Assembly (NCBI RefSeq): GCF_014208035.1
Contig: NZ_JACHMK010000001.1
Coordinates: 62,001 to 126,000, forward strand
Reading direction: 5' to 3'
DNA length: 64,000 nucleotides
Origin: Schaalia hyovaginalis
GTDB taxonomy: Bacteria > Actinomycetota > Actinomycetes > Actinomycetales > Actinomycetaceae
Below the pieces are notes generated by a model. The model had not been told where the DNA came from, did not search any database, and saw only the letters and a program-made list of their open reading frames with translations. Position numbers and translations under genes: made by a program. Each line of letters begins with the position of its first letter. Position 1 is the stretch's first letter. Shown one piece after another: positions 42,060-49,323 of this stretch.

Positions 42060-42311
42060 TCAGTGGAGAAGTTCTCTAACCCCACGATCGATCTTTCCTC
42101 TGATTTTAAGAGGAACAGACTTCTCATATACCCATTCAGAAACATACGATGTTCCAACACCAACACCTACCCCTAGAAGAACAGCGGGAATAATGGCTGC
42201 TGAGGGGAGAAGCGCACCGGCTGCTGCGCCTCCGCTCACCTCGACCACGCCCCCCACGAGACTCGTGCTCGGAGTATCACTGGTCGCCACGTCATACCCG
42301 ATCGCACCCAC
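42060..42311 (-). pseudogene. Orphan C-terminal toxin tip (in frame, no N-terminal domain)
   Basis: 83 codons if read from GTG 42311. It starts with the block that encodes residues 294-326 of the complete effector ('VGAIGYDVATSDTPSTSLVG') and then has a different glycine-rich hydrophobic stretch ('IIPAVLLGVGVGVGTSYVS') and the shared tail pattern 'YEKSVPLKIRGKIDRGVREL'. There is no N-terminal secretion domain, so on its own it is a silent donor cassette or an unsecreted fragment. GGGGAAG lies about ten bases before the GTG, so translation is possible. Its immunity-like gene follows at 41271-41993. Confidence 0.7.
42214..42311. repeat. Constant tip-linker block, copy 3
   Basis: 98 bases nearly identical to 44362-44459 and 43283-43379, with six C's at 42250-42255. 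It encodes the linker in front of each variable tip. Confidence 0.9.
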
Positions 42312-42342
42312 AGCAACCACACTTCCCCGACCCCGAAATCGC

Positions 42343-43053
42343 TCACCTGCAGAGCCGCTCGATCTGCCGAAGCCCCTCCTCACTACCCAGAGCAGCACGG
42401 GCCTCCTTGTGCTCAACGTAGTAATTGATGATTCGCTCAATCGCCGAATATTTGATAGGCAGCGAAGCGAAATCTACTTCAGACGGCCCACTCCTCGATG
42501 CAGTCAGCACGAGCCGACCTCGACGACTCACACCCAACACGCGAGGTGAATCCTCCCACGCGAACGTTGATACCCGACCATCAACCCTGCGCACCGTGAA
42601 CCCCTCAACATCCAACGCAACGAACGCCCGATACGGAGCAGTAAAAAACCCCCTCAAATAGAGGACACCATCGCGCGCAAATGAGTAACAGAATATTGCA
42701 GAAATTACAAATAGTGACGGCAATCTATATATGATTACTGGGATGAAGGTTGAAAGAACAGTGATGAATGCTAGGAGAATATAGACTATTCTGATTACGA
42801 GAAGAAGGCGCGGCTCAGAGAGGTACATGACTTCACCATCACGATTCCAGGAAAAATGCCTGAATACTCGAGCTCTCTGCAGGATCGGCAGCGCAATGAT
42901 CAAAGTGATACTACCCATGAGGAAGGTGAATCTTAGGACGTAAATATATGCGTACGGCGGATGTGAGTAGAAGACAATTCCTACAGGGATCAAGATACCT
43001 ACAGCAACACTTATCGCATCACTGAATTTTTCGTGATCAACACAAGATCTCAT
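42343..43053 (-). CDS. Immunity-like membrane protein, array position 2 (divergent)
   Basis: 236 residues. Four hydrophobic segments in residues 10-130 ('AISVAVGILIPVGIVFY', 'FLMGSITLIIALPILQ', 'LLLVIRIVYILLAFITVLST', 'SLFVISAIFCYSFA') and a soluble C-terminal domain related to, but clearly different from, the other two copies: shared pieces include 'VEGF', 'PRV.GV', 'LPI.YS.IERI' and the terminal 'EEGLRQIERLCR'. It follows the frameshifted orphan tip. Coding DNA is AT-rich compared with flanks. Role inferred from position. Confidence 0.65.
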   Translation of the reverse strand: MRSCVDHEKFSDAISVAVGILIPVGIVFYSHPPYAYIYVLRFTFLMGSITLIIALPILQRARVFRHFSWNRDGEVMYLSEPRLLLVIRIVYILLAFITVLSTFIPVIIYRLPSLFVISAIFCYSFARDGVLYLRGFFTAPYRAFVALDVEGFTVRRVDGRVSTFAWEDSPRVLGVSRRGRLVLTASRSGPSEVDFASLPIKYSAIERIINYYVEHKEARAALGSEEGLRQIERLCR

Positions 43054-43116
43054 TCGAGGTCCATCTCTTTGGAATTATTGACAGGGTCCGCCTATTTTAC
43101 GAACACATCCTACGGT

Positions 43117-43379
43117 TCACTGATACTCGTCACGCTTCTCAATGATCCAATGGTCAATCTTCCCCCGAGTCTCAAGAGGAACGAATCTTTCATAGCCCCA
43201 CTCCGTCGATGCTGCTAGCGCGCCACCCACAAAGAGTCCAACAACTGGACCAGCAATAGGAGCCGCTACTGTCCCAAGACCCGCACCGGCTGCTGCGCCT
43301 CCGCTCACCCCGGCCACGCCCCCACGAGACTCGTGCTCGGAGTATCACTGGTCGCCACGTCATACCCGATCGCACCCAC
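43117..43379 (-). pseudogene. Orphan C-terminal toxin tip, frameshifted
   Basis: A second orphan copy. The constant linker block is read from GTG 43379, but the C tract at 43319-43323 has five C's where the other two copies have six, and the frame breaks inside the linker. Adding one C gives an uninterrupted 88-codon frame ending at 43117 with the hydrophobic tip 'APIAGPVVGLFVGGALAAS' and the tail 'YERFVPLETRGKIDHW'. The downstream half is still open from an internal GTG at 43317. Confidence 0.75.
43283..43379. repeat. Constant tip-linker block, copy 2 (one base shorter)
   Basis: 97 bases, matching the copies at 42214-42311 and 44362-44459 apart from single changes and the missing C. Confidence 0.9.
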
Positions 43380-43400
43380 AGCAACCACACTTCCCCGACC

Positions 43401-43746
43401 CCGGAATCGTTCACCTGCAGAGCCGCTCGATCTGCCGAAGCCCTTCTTCAGTCCCGAGGACGGCACGCTCTTCCGGATGATCCACGTAATAATCAACAAT
43501 CCGTTCAATCGTCGAATACCGAATCGGCAAGGTCCACAACTCCGCCAACCCAGAACCCGACACCGTCGGCTCAACCTCCAAGAAAACGCCCCGCTTCACA
43601 CCGACAACCCGAGGCTTCTGCGACCACAAAACACGACTCACCTCACCATAAGACCCCCGCATCTCAAACCCCTCCACACCAAACGAAATATACGACCTCC
43701 CAGACGTCCTAAAAAGCCCCAGTGTACGAGGAACCACATCAGACAA
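43401..43746. repeat. 346-bp direct repeat, copy 2
   Basis: Matches 41261-41606 at 345 of 346 positions. With the linker block just before it (43283-43379) it forms one long constant segment between two variable segments. Confidence 0.95.
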
Positions 43747-44130
43747 ACCAATTGCAACAAGAACAAGGAAGGCTCCTGATAGGCCAGTGAATCTAAAGAA
43801 TGCACTATAGATGATTACGATAATCTCAATCCAGAATCCAATAATATAGAAGGTATGAAAGACTGTGAGAATCAATGGCTCAAAGAGGACGATTCTTTCT
43901 CCCTGGAGAATGCTCAGGTCCCTACAAATCGATTTTCGAAGCCCCAAAGCGATTCCTGGAAGAAAAATCAGTGGAGAGGCTAGGAATAACGGACGAACAC
44001 TCAATAGATAGCGATCCTTTGCAATGAATGCGATTGCTAAGAGGGCTACACAAACAAAGAGGCCGAGCGACACAAGCGAACGCTGTTGACGATCATACTC
44101 ATCAGCGGAAATATTCCTGCGTTTTATCAT
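43411..44130 (-). CDS. Immunity-like membrane protein, array position 1 (next to the complete effector)
   Basis: 239 residues from ATG 44130 (GGGAGG twelve bases upstream); the frame to 44184 needs a TTG start. Residues 1-125 hold four hydrophobic segments, for example 'LVSLGLFVCVALLAIAFI' and 'TFYIIGFWIEIIVIIYSAFF'. Residues 129-239 are identical to the C-terminus of the protein at 41271-41993. It follows the complete effector gene by 71 bases and is therefore the candidate cognate immunity protein. The membrane location fits protection against a membrane-inserting toxin. No database family is recognised. Confidence 0.7.
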   Translation of the reverse strand: MIKRRNISADEYDRQQRSLVSLGLFVCVALLAIAFIAKDRYLLSVRPLFLASPLIFLPGIALGLRKSICRDLSILQGERIVLFEPLILTVFHTFYIIGFWIEIIVIIYSAFFRFTGLSGAFLVLVAIGLSDVVPRTLGLFRTSGRSYISFGVEGFEMRGSYGEVSRVLWSQKPRVVGVKRGVFLEVEPTVSGSGLAELWTLPIRYSTIERIVDYYVDHPEERAVLGTEEGLRQIERLCR

Positions 44131-44201
44131 TCGATAAATTACCTCCCGTTTGGGATTGCGCGTCCTACGGTCTGGTCGAAGCAAAGTTGAGCAGAGAGCT
44201 C

Positions 44202-45338
44202 TCAGTAGAGGAATTCTCTGATTCCTCGATCAATCTTCGTACGGGTCTCCAGAGGTAGCACCTTTTCATACATGCTTGATGCCAGGCTAGACGCCAGCGC
44301 ACTACCTGCAATCGTGATGCCGATTGTCCACCCGATCGGAGTAGCTTCCGTTACCAGTAGCGCACCGACCGCTGCGCCTCCGCTCACCCCGGCCACGCCC
44401 CCCACGAGACTCGTGCTCGGAGTATCACTGGTCGCCACGTCATACCCGATCGCACCCACCGTGATCACAGTTCCACCCGCCTTGCCCATCACCCTGGCAA
44501 AACGCCCCGCCTCAGCCAAATCAAGCGCACGCACCTCCAAACGCGATCGACCAAGAGCCTCCACCATCGCCCTCGACCCCACAGACAAAACCCCAGCCTC
44601 AATCTCAGCAGCAGTCGCACGAGCCGCAACAAAATCCCTCGCCCTCGCCAACGCCTTCGAATGGTAAAGCTCCGCCTGATCGGCCAGCCTCTCCGAACGC
44701 AGGCCCCAGGGAATCTGCCATGCCTGCGCCTTCGCATCATCTTGCAAGGAGACCCCGATCTCATCGACCAGATTCACCGACTCCGTCCGCAAAGTCTCCA
44801 GATGATCTTTCACCCACCGGGCGAAGTAGTCGCGCTTATCCTGCACATCCTCTGCCAACACCTTGAACAGCTGTCTACGACGCGCATTCTCTTCATATTC
44901 GGCATTCGCGGCCATCCACTGAGCACTTGGCCCCTGCCCCGGCACGCCAATTTCAGGAAGCGGAGGCGACACCTCATCAGGACACACGATCAAGAACGCG
45001 TCGACCACCAAATGACCCTCACGCGCCTGAGCGCGATAGTCCGACATCTTGTTCTGAACCCACCGCAGCTGGTCGGCATACGCGGCGAACACATCCACCG
45101 CCTTCACCGCCAAAGCCCAGCCCCGCCCGAACGCCGCCGTCAGCTTCGCAACCCACTCATCGAAGCGTGCGGCGAACTCCCCAGCCGACATCTCATTGTG
45201 CAAATTGCGCACCCAAATGACGTCATCCTGCCCAACACTGAGCGCATCAGCCACTACACGCACCGCATCCGCCAGAGCATCGATCTCCGACGCCGAGCCC
45301 TTGATCTCGGTATCGATGACGAGCAGATCATCACTCAT
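44202..45338 (-). CDS. Putative type VII-secreted effector with glycine-rich membrane-active C-terminus
   Basis: 378 residues, ATG overlapping the DUF6507-like stop (TGATG). Residues 1-110 are helical and WXG100/LXG-like ('NLHNEMSAGEFAARFDEWVA', 'FAAYADQLRWVQNKMSDYRA'). Residues 110-290 are mostly charged helix ('RRQLFKVLAEDVQDKRDYFA'). Residues 294-326 are the constant linker, 330-360 a glycine/alanine-rich hydrophobic stretch ('IGWTIGITIAGSALASSLAS'), and the tail is 'YEKVLPLETRTKIDRGIREF'. Two orphan versions of 294-378 lie downstream. The layout is that of a polymorphic toxin whose tip would insert into membranes instead of acting as an enzyme. Secretion and toxicity are inferred; no secretion machinery is in the window. 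Confidence 0.6.
   Translation of the reverse strand: MSDDLLVIDTEIKGSASEIDALADAVRVVADALSVGQDDVIWVRNLHNEMSAGEFAARFDEWVAKLTAAFGRGWALAVKAVDVFAAYADQLRWVQNKMSDYRAQAREGHLVVDAFLIVCPDEVSPPLPEIGVPGQGPSAQWMAANAEYEENARRRQLFKVLAEDVQDKRDYFARWVKDHLETLRTESVNLVDEIGVSLQDDAKAQAWQIPWGLRSERLADQAELYHSKALARARDFVAARATAAEIEAGVLSVGSRAMVEALGRSRLEVRALDLAEAGRFARVMGKAGGTVITVGAIGYDVATSDTPSTSLVGGVAGVSGGAAVGALLVTEATPIGWTIGITIAGSALASSLASSMYEKVLPLETRTKIDRGIREFLY
44362..44459. repeat. Constant tip-linker block, copy 1 (inside the complete effector gene)
   Basis: 98 bases, beginning exactly at codon 294 of the effector. Homology to the other two copies stops abruptly at 44459, marking the cassette junction. Confidence 0.9.
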
Positions 45339-45631
45339 CAGCCGAGCCCCCTCATCAGCGACTCGAACTCCGCCTCGAACACCGAATCCGCATACTCGGC
45401 ATCATCAACAATCCTCCGCACCGCATTCGAACCCCGAGCCGCGTTCGAATGGAGAACAGCACACGCAGCGGTCACATCACCCACGATCCCCCACAAAAGA
45501 TGCTCCACATCACCACCGCGACACTGCGTCGGGATCCCGTCAACACTCGTAGTGATCGACACGGCAACCCCCTCAAGCCTCCCCGCTATCGCACGGGAAG
45601 CCTCAGCATCCACCCTGAACTCATTCGCCAC
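45338..45631 (-). CDS. Small WXG100-like protein (DUF6507-like)
   Basis: 97 residues from GTG 45631, which overlaps the preceding stop by 11 bases and has GTGGGG at the right distance; ATG 45655 is an alternative. Sequence begins 'VANEFRVDAEASRAIAGRLE' and is helical throughout with a short break, the size and pattern of WXG100/ESAT-6-like proteins. Similar small proteins (DUF6507) sit beside type VII effectors in actinobacteria. Likely a secretion partner of the effector that follows. Confidence 0.6.
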   Translation of the reverse strand: MANEFRVDAEASRAIAGRLEGVAVSITTSVDGIPTQCRGGDVEHLLWGIVGDVTAACAVLHSNAARGSNAVRRIVDDAEYADSVFEAEFESLMRGLG

Positions 45632-45932
45632 CCGACAACCCCACGCCCTCATCATTCTCACGATGCCGCATGGCACGTGGAATCTCCATGTCGAAGAAGA
45701 TCACATCGTATGGAGTGACCCTGGCCAGATCCTCCAAACGCTCCGTCGGATACAGGACCCACGGCTGAGCACGCCCACAACACGAATACAAACGATCCAA
45801 GGCCGTATACACCAACAAAGCGACACGTCCATCATCCATCTGACGCAGCTCCACCTCAGCACCGAAGCGCGCCGAACCATGCGCCGTCGGCACATACACA
45901 ACCGGCGGAACAACCAACTCCTCTTCCAACAT
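45621..45932 (-). CDS. SAV_915-like (SseB-like) small protein
   Basis: 103 residues from ATG 45932 with GGGTGGGGG upstream. 'VVYVPTAHGSARFGAEVELR' then 'DDGRVALLVYTALDRLYSCC' and 'QPWVLYPTERLEDL' follow the pattern of the SAV_915/SseB-like family that occurs next to DUF6507 and type VII effector genes in actinobacteria. Function unknown; perhaps a chaperone or export accessory. First gene of the effector operon. Confidence 0.65.
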   Translation of the reverse strand: MLEEELVVPPVVYVPTAHGSARFGAEVELRQMDDGRVALLVYTALDRLYSCCGRAQPWVLYPTERLEDLARVTPYDVIFFDMEIPRAMRHRENDEGVGLSGGE

Positions 45933-46012
45933 CCCCCACCCGATGCAGCAAAACAAACACGCACACCGGGCTCCCCCGGTACTCGGAGGGTAGTCCTGTA
46001 GCTCAGTCCACG

Positions 46013-46043
46013 AAAAGACCCGCCGCACCCCGACTCAGGCGGG
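46013..46043 (-). terminator. Intrinsic terminator of the MFS gene
   Basis: On the minus strand CCCGCC-(13 nt)-GGCGGG followed by TCTTTT; it overlaps the MFS stop codon. Confidence 0.65.
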
Positions 46044-47528
46044 CCCGTCTCCGGGCCCCACCTCCAACACCCGCTTCACCGCGGGCATCGAGACGAACGC
46101 CAGCACGAGGGCGCCCAGAGCGAAACCGACCACGGTCGCGAAACCGCCGAACGCTCCCCAACGATCGATCGCAGCCCCCGCACCGATGTTCGACACCGAC
46201 ATCCCGATCACCCACATCGAACCGAAGAGGGCCATCCCCTCGGTGAAGCGCTTCGCGGGCACGATGCGCATGAAGATCTGATTGATGTTGACCACCGTCG
46301 GAGCCTGGAACAGGCCCGACACGAGCATGACGATCGCCGCCGCGGGCATCGAGCCGACGAACACGAGCAGCGAGCACGCGACCGCGAGCGCCGCCAACCC
46401 GATGTAGAAGCGCGCCCACAAGGATCCGGGCCACGCCCTCATCCCGTAGACGAGTGCGCCGACCATCGACCCGCCCGAGAAGCAGGCGGTCACGGTCCCC
46501 GCCCAGGCCTGCATGTCGAGCTCGCGGGCGAAGGCCACGATCGCGATCCCCGTGGTCGTCTGGAAAGCGCCGTAGAAGATCAGAACGAAAAGAAGGACGG
46601 CGAAGGTCGGCGTCCACAGGCGCTCGACCGCCGATGAGGACGAGGGCTGCGCAGTCGGCGCAACGCCGGGAGCGCATTCGCCCACCGCCTCTGCCCGGGC
46701 CTCCGCCTCTGCCCGGGCCACCGCCTCTGCCCGGGCATCCGCCCCGCCCTCGAGAATCATCGATTCCTCGGCATGAGCGGCGCTTGCGAACGCGCCTTCG
46801 ATCCCGCAGTCGCCCGATCCGGCCTCCGTGCGCTCGCCCTCGTTCCCCAAGGAGCCGAGCTCCGCCCTCGGCCCCTGCGCACCTCGGAGTCGCGCACGCA
46901 CGCGCTCACCCAAGGGCACGGGTTCGAAAGTCGAATCGCCGAGGAGCAGGTGCAGACCGGCCAGGATCGTGAAGATGCCGAAGACCAGTGCCGCGATCGG
47001 CGAGACCAAGGTCGCCAGGGCGGTCGCGATCGGGGTGGAGAGCACCCACATGAACTCCTCGGCCACGGAGGTGAGCGACAGGGCCGAGGGCATCACCGAG
47101 GACTCCTCGCGCAGGGCCTCGCGCCAGCGGGCGCGGATCAAGGATCCGCCGGGGACGCTGATCCCGAGCATGACCACGACTGCGACGAGCGCCCAGTAGG
47201 GCGGACGCAGCACGAGGACGAGGCCGAGGACCGCGATGGAGAACACCCAGAAGGCGCCGATGACGCCGACGACGCGCTTCTGCCCCCATCGATCGATGGC
47301 GCGGCCCACGTTCGGGCCGAAGAAAGCTCCCGCGATCGACATGACCGCCGCGGCGAGGCCCGCGCTCGAATAGGAGCCGTAGCCGTCGCGCGCCCCGATG
47401 AGGAGGGCCATGTTCACCATCGCGTAGGGGAACTGGACGAGCACCCCGCCCAGGAGGAAGCGCGCCACATGGGGATGCCGCAGGAGGGCCGCGTAGATCC
47501 GCAGCCCTCCCGCCTCTCCCCGAGTCAT
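46035..47528 (-). CDS. MFS transporter, exporter-like
   Basis: 497 residues, twelve hydrophobic segments, 'FFGPNVGRAIDRWGQKRVVG' as the MFS A-motif and a repeat of it, 'GAGAAIDRWGAFGGF', in the second half. The central cytoplasmic loop (about residues 215-305) is unusually long and acidic and contains an Ala/Arg/Glu repeat coded by three 18-bp units (46685-46738). The substrate is unknown; drug or metabolite efflux is typical for this subgroup. It follows xylB with a 185-base gap. Confidence 0.82.
   Translation of the reverse strand: MTRGEAGGLRIYAALLRHPHVARFLLGGVLVQFPYAMVNMALLIGARDGYGSYSSAGLAAAVMSIAGAFFGPNVGRAIDRWGQKRVVGVIGAFWVFSIAVLGLVLVLRPPYWALVAVVVMLGISVPGGSLIRARWREALREESSVMPSALSLTSVAEEFMWVLSTPIATALATLVSPIAALVFGIFTILAGLHLLLGDSTFEPVPLGERVRARLRGAQGPRAELGSLGNEGERTEAGSGDCGIEGAFASAAHAEESMILEGGADARAEAVARAEAEARAEAVGECAPGVAPTAQPSSSSAVERLWTPTFAVLLFVLIFYGAFQTTTGIAIVAFARELDMQAWAGTVTACFSGGSMVGALVYGMRAWPGSLWARFYIGLAALAVACSLLVFVGSMPAAAIVMLVSGLFQAPTVVNINQIFMRIVPAKRFTEGMALFGSMWVIGMSVSNIGAGAAIDRWGAFGGFATVVGFALGALVLAFVSMPAVKRVLEVGPGDGPA
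46685..46738. repeat. Three tandem 18-bp units in the MFS loop
   Basis: Unit CCGCCTCTGCCCGGGCNN repeated three times in frame, coding 'ARAEAV'-type hexapeptides. Confidence 0.85.
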
Positions 47529-47713
47529 TCGAGTACTCCGACGTTCATGTCGACTCCATCTCCCCCGTCGTTTCCCGGTGGTGCCCAGCGGTGGCGCTCC
47601 AAGGCGCCTTGTTGGCCCGGTGCGCCTCGGCGACCCGGTGCCGTCACCGGCCCGGTGCCGTCGGCGAGCGGCTCCCCTCTGCGATCCGGCTCGCAGCGAC
47701 CCGGCGCCGAGGG

Positions 47714-49072
47714 CTATTCCGCTTCGGCCAGGACCCTCGCGGCCTGCTTCGCGGCGCCGAGCGCGACGTACTCGCCGGCCTCGGGAAGCTCGACCGCCGC
47801 ACCGAGGAACTGCGCGGCCAGCGCCTGGACGGCCGTCGACTTCGCGCCGCCTCCGACGATGAGCACCTTCTCGATCGGTGCGCCCTGGGCGCGCATCGCA
47901 TCGAGTGCGAAGCGCATGAGGGTGAGCAGTCCTTCGACGGTGGCACGGGCGACGTGGGCGCGATCGGAGTTCGCCAGGGTCATGCCCGAAAGCGAGGCCG
48001 TCGCGTCCGGCAGGTTCGGGGTGCGCTCGCCCTCGAAGTAGGGGACGAGGACGAGGCCGGCGGCGTCATCGACGGACAGGGCCGCCTCGTCGAACTCCTC
48101 GTACCCCAGGCCCGTCACCTTCATCATCGCGTCGATGATGCGCGAGGCGTTGAGGGTGCAGGCCAGGGGCAGCCAGTTGCCGGAGGCGTCCGAGAAGCCG
48201 GTGACCAGGCCGGATGCGTCGGCGATCGACGTCGTCGACACGGCGGAGACGACGCCTGAGGTCCCGAGGGACAGCAGCGCCGACCCGGGTTCCAGTTCGA
48301 CGCCGAGGGCCGCCGCCGCGTTGTCGCCGGCACCGGGACCGATGAGGATCTCGCCCCAGCCGCGTTCGGGGTCGCCGTGCCCGACGACGTCCCACGGGCC
48401 CGCGATCGCCGGGAGGATGATGCGCTCCGCCTCGTCCTCGTCGATGCGCAGGGCGGAGGCGAGGATGTCGCGCCGGTATTCGGGGGTTTCGCGCGCCATG
48501 TAGCCGGTGCCGGATGCGTCGGAGCGGTCGGTCGCGAGCGCCCCGAGGGAGGGCGAGCCCATGATCCGCCACGCGAGGTAGTCGTGGGGCAGGCAGATCG
48601 CGGCGATCTTCTCGACGTTCTCGGGTTCGTTGTCGGCGATCCATCGCAGCTTCGTCACGGTGTGCGAGGCGACTGGCACCGAACCGGTCGCATCGGCCCA
48701 CCAGCTCGCGCCCTCGGAGCCCGCGTCATCGCGCCCGTCGGCGCCGCGTTCGCGGATGAGGTCGCGCGCGGAGGATGCGGAGCGGGTGTCGTTCCACAGC
48801 AGGGCCGGGCGGATGACCTCGCCGTCCTCGTCGAGGAGGACCATGCCGTGCTGCTGTCCGCCGACGGACAGGGCCGCGACATCGTCGAGGCCGCCGGCTT
48901 CATCGACGGCTTCGAGGAAGGCGTCCCACCACTTCGCGGGGTCGACCTCGGTGCCGTCCGGGTGGGAGGCCTTGCCCTGTCGGATGACGGACTTGGTGGC
49001 GGGATCGAAGATGACGACCTTGCAGGACTGGGTCGAGGTGTCGACGCCTGCGACGTAGGGGCGGGTGGTCAT
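47714..49072 (-). CDS. xylB: Xylulokinase
   Basis: 452 residues from ATG 49072 (GGAG eight bases upstream). FGGY-family kinase: 'YVAGVDTSTQSCKVVIFDP' (phosphate 1), 'ALSVGGQQHGMVLLDEDGEV' and 'LLWNDTRSA' (xylulose-binding), 'LGTSGVVSAVS', and 'VLIVGGGAKSTAVQALAAQF' (adenosine motif). It makes D-xylulose 5-phosphate in the cytoplasm. xylA lies upstream on the same strand behind a terminator hairpin and a 251-base gap, so the two may be only partly co-transcribed. Confidence 0.95.
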   Translation of the reverse strand: MTTRPYVAGVDTSTQSCKVVIFDPATKSVIRQGKASHPDGTEVDPAKWWDAFLEAVDEAGGLDDVAALSVGGQQHGMVLLDEDGEVIRPALLWNDTRSASSARDLIRERGADGRDDAGSEGASWWADATGSVPVASHTVTKLRWIADNEPENVEKIAAICLPHDYLAWRIMGSPSLGALATDRSDASGTGYMARETPEYRRDILASALRIDEDEAERIILPAIAGPWDVVGHGDPERGWGEILIGPGAGDNAAAALGVELEPGSALLSLGTSGVVSAVSTTSIADASGLVTGFSDASGNWLPLACTLNASRIIDAMMKVTGLGYEEFDEAALSVDDAAGLVLVPYFEGERTPNLPDATASLSGMTLANSDRAHVARATVEGLLTLMRFALDAMRAQGAPIEKVLIVGGGAKSTAVQALAAQFLGAAVELPEAGEYVALGAAKQAARVLAEAE

Positions 49073-49250
49073 GGGAGTCTCCAGAACTTCGTTGTCATGG
49101 GCCTGGGGAGGATTCGGGTGGGCCGCCCCGGAATTGCGGGCGAGGGGCGACGAGGGCGGGGCGTGCCGCGGATTGAGGGGAATGGAGATCCCCTCGCGGC
49201 CCAAAGGTGATGATCTCGATGAAGAAAGGTGATGACCTCGGCGGGGGGAG

Positions 49251-49283
49251 GAGGCGGTCGGGACCGGTGGACCCGACCGCCTC
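49251..49283 (-). terminator. Hairpin after xylA
   Basis: Perfect 12-bp stem GAGGCGGTCGGG with a 9-nt loop, 41 bases past the xylA stop. Probably attenuates transcription into xylB. Confidence 0.65.
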
Positions 49284-49323
49284 AACGCCCCTGCGCCTGG
49301 ACGGCCCCTATCGGGGTCGAATT

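Noticed and set aside
41261-43746. The 346-bp direct repeats considered as an insertion sequence or transposon ends.
   Set aside because: They are direct, lie inside coding sequence, have no terminal inverted repeats and no transposase is nearby.
45992-46008. TGTAGCTCAGT resembles the D-arm start of a tRNA at the edge of the toxin island, possibly an attachment site.
   Set aside because: No acceptor stem, anticodon arm or T-arm can be folded around it, and no integrase or direct repeat pair accompanies it.
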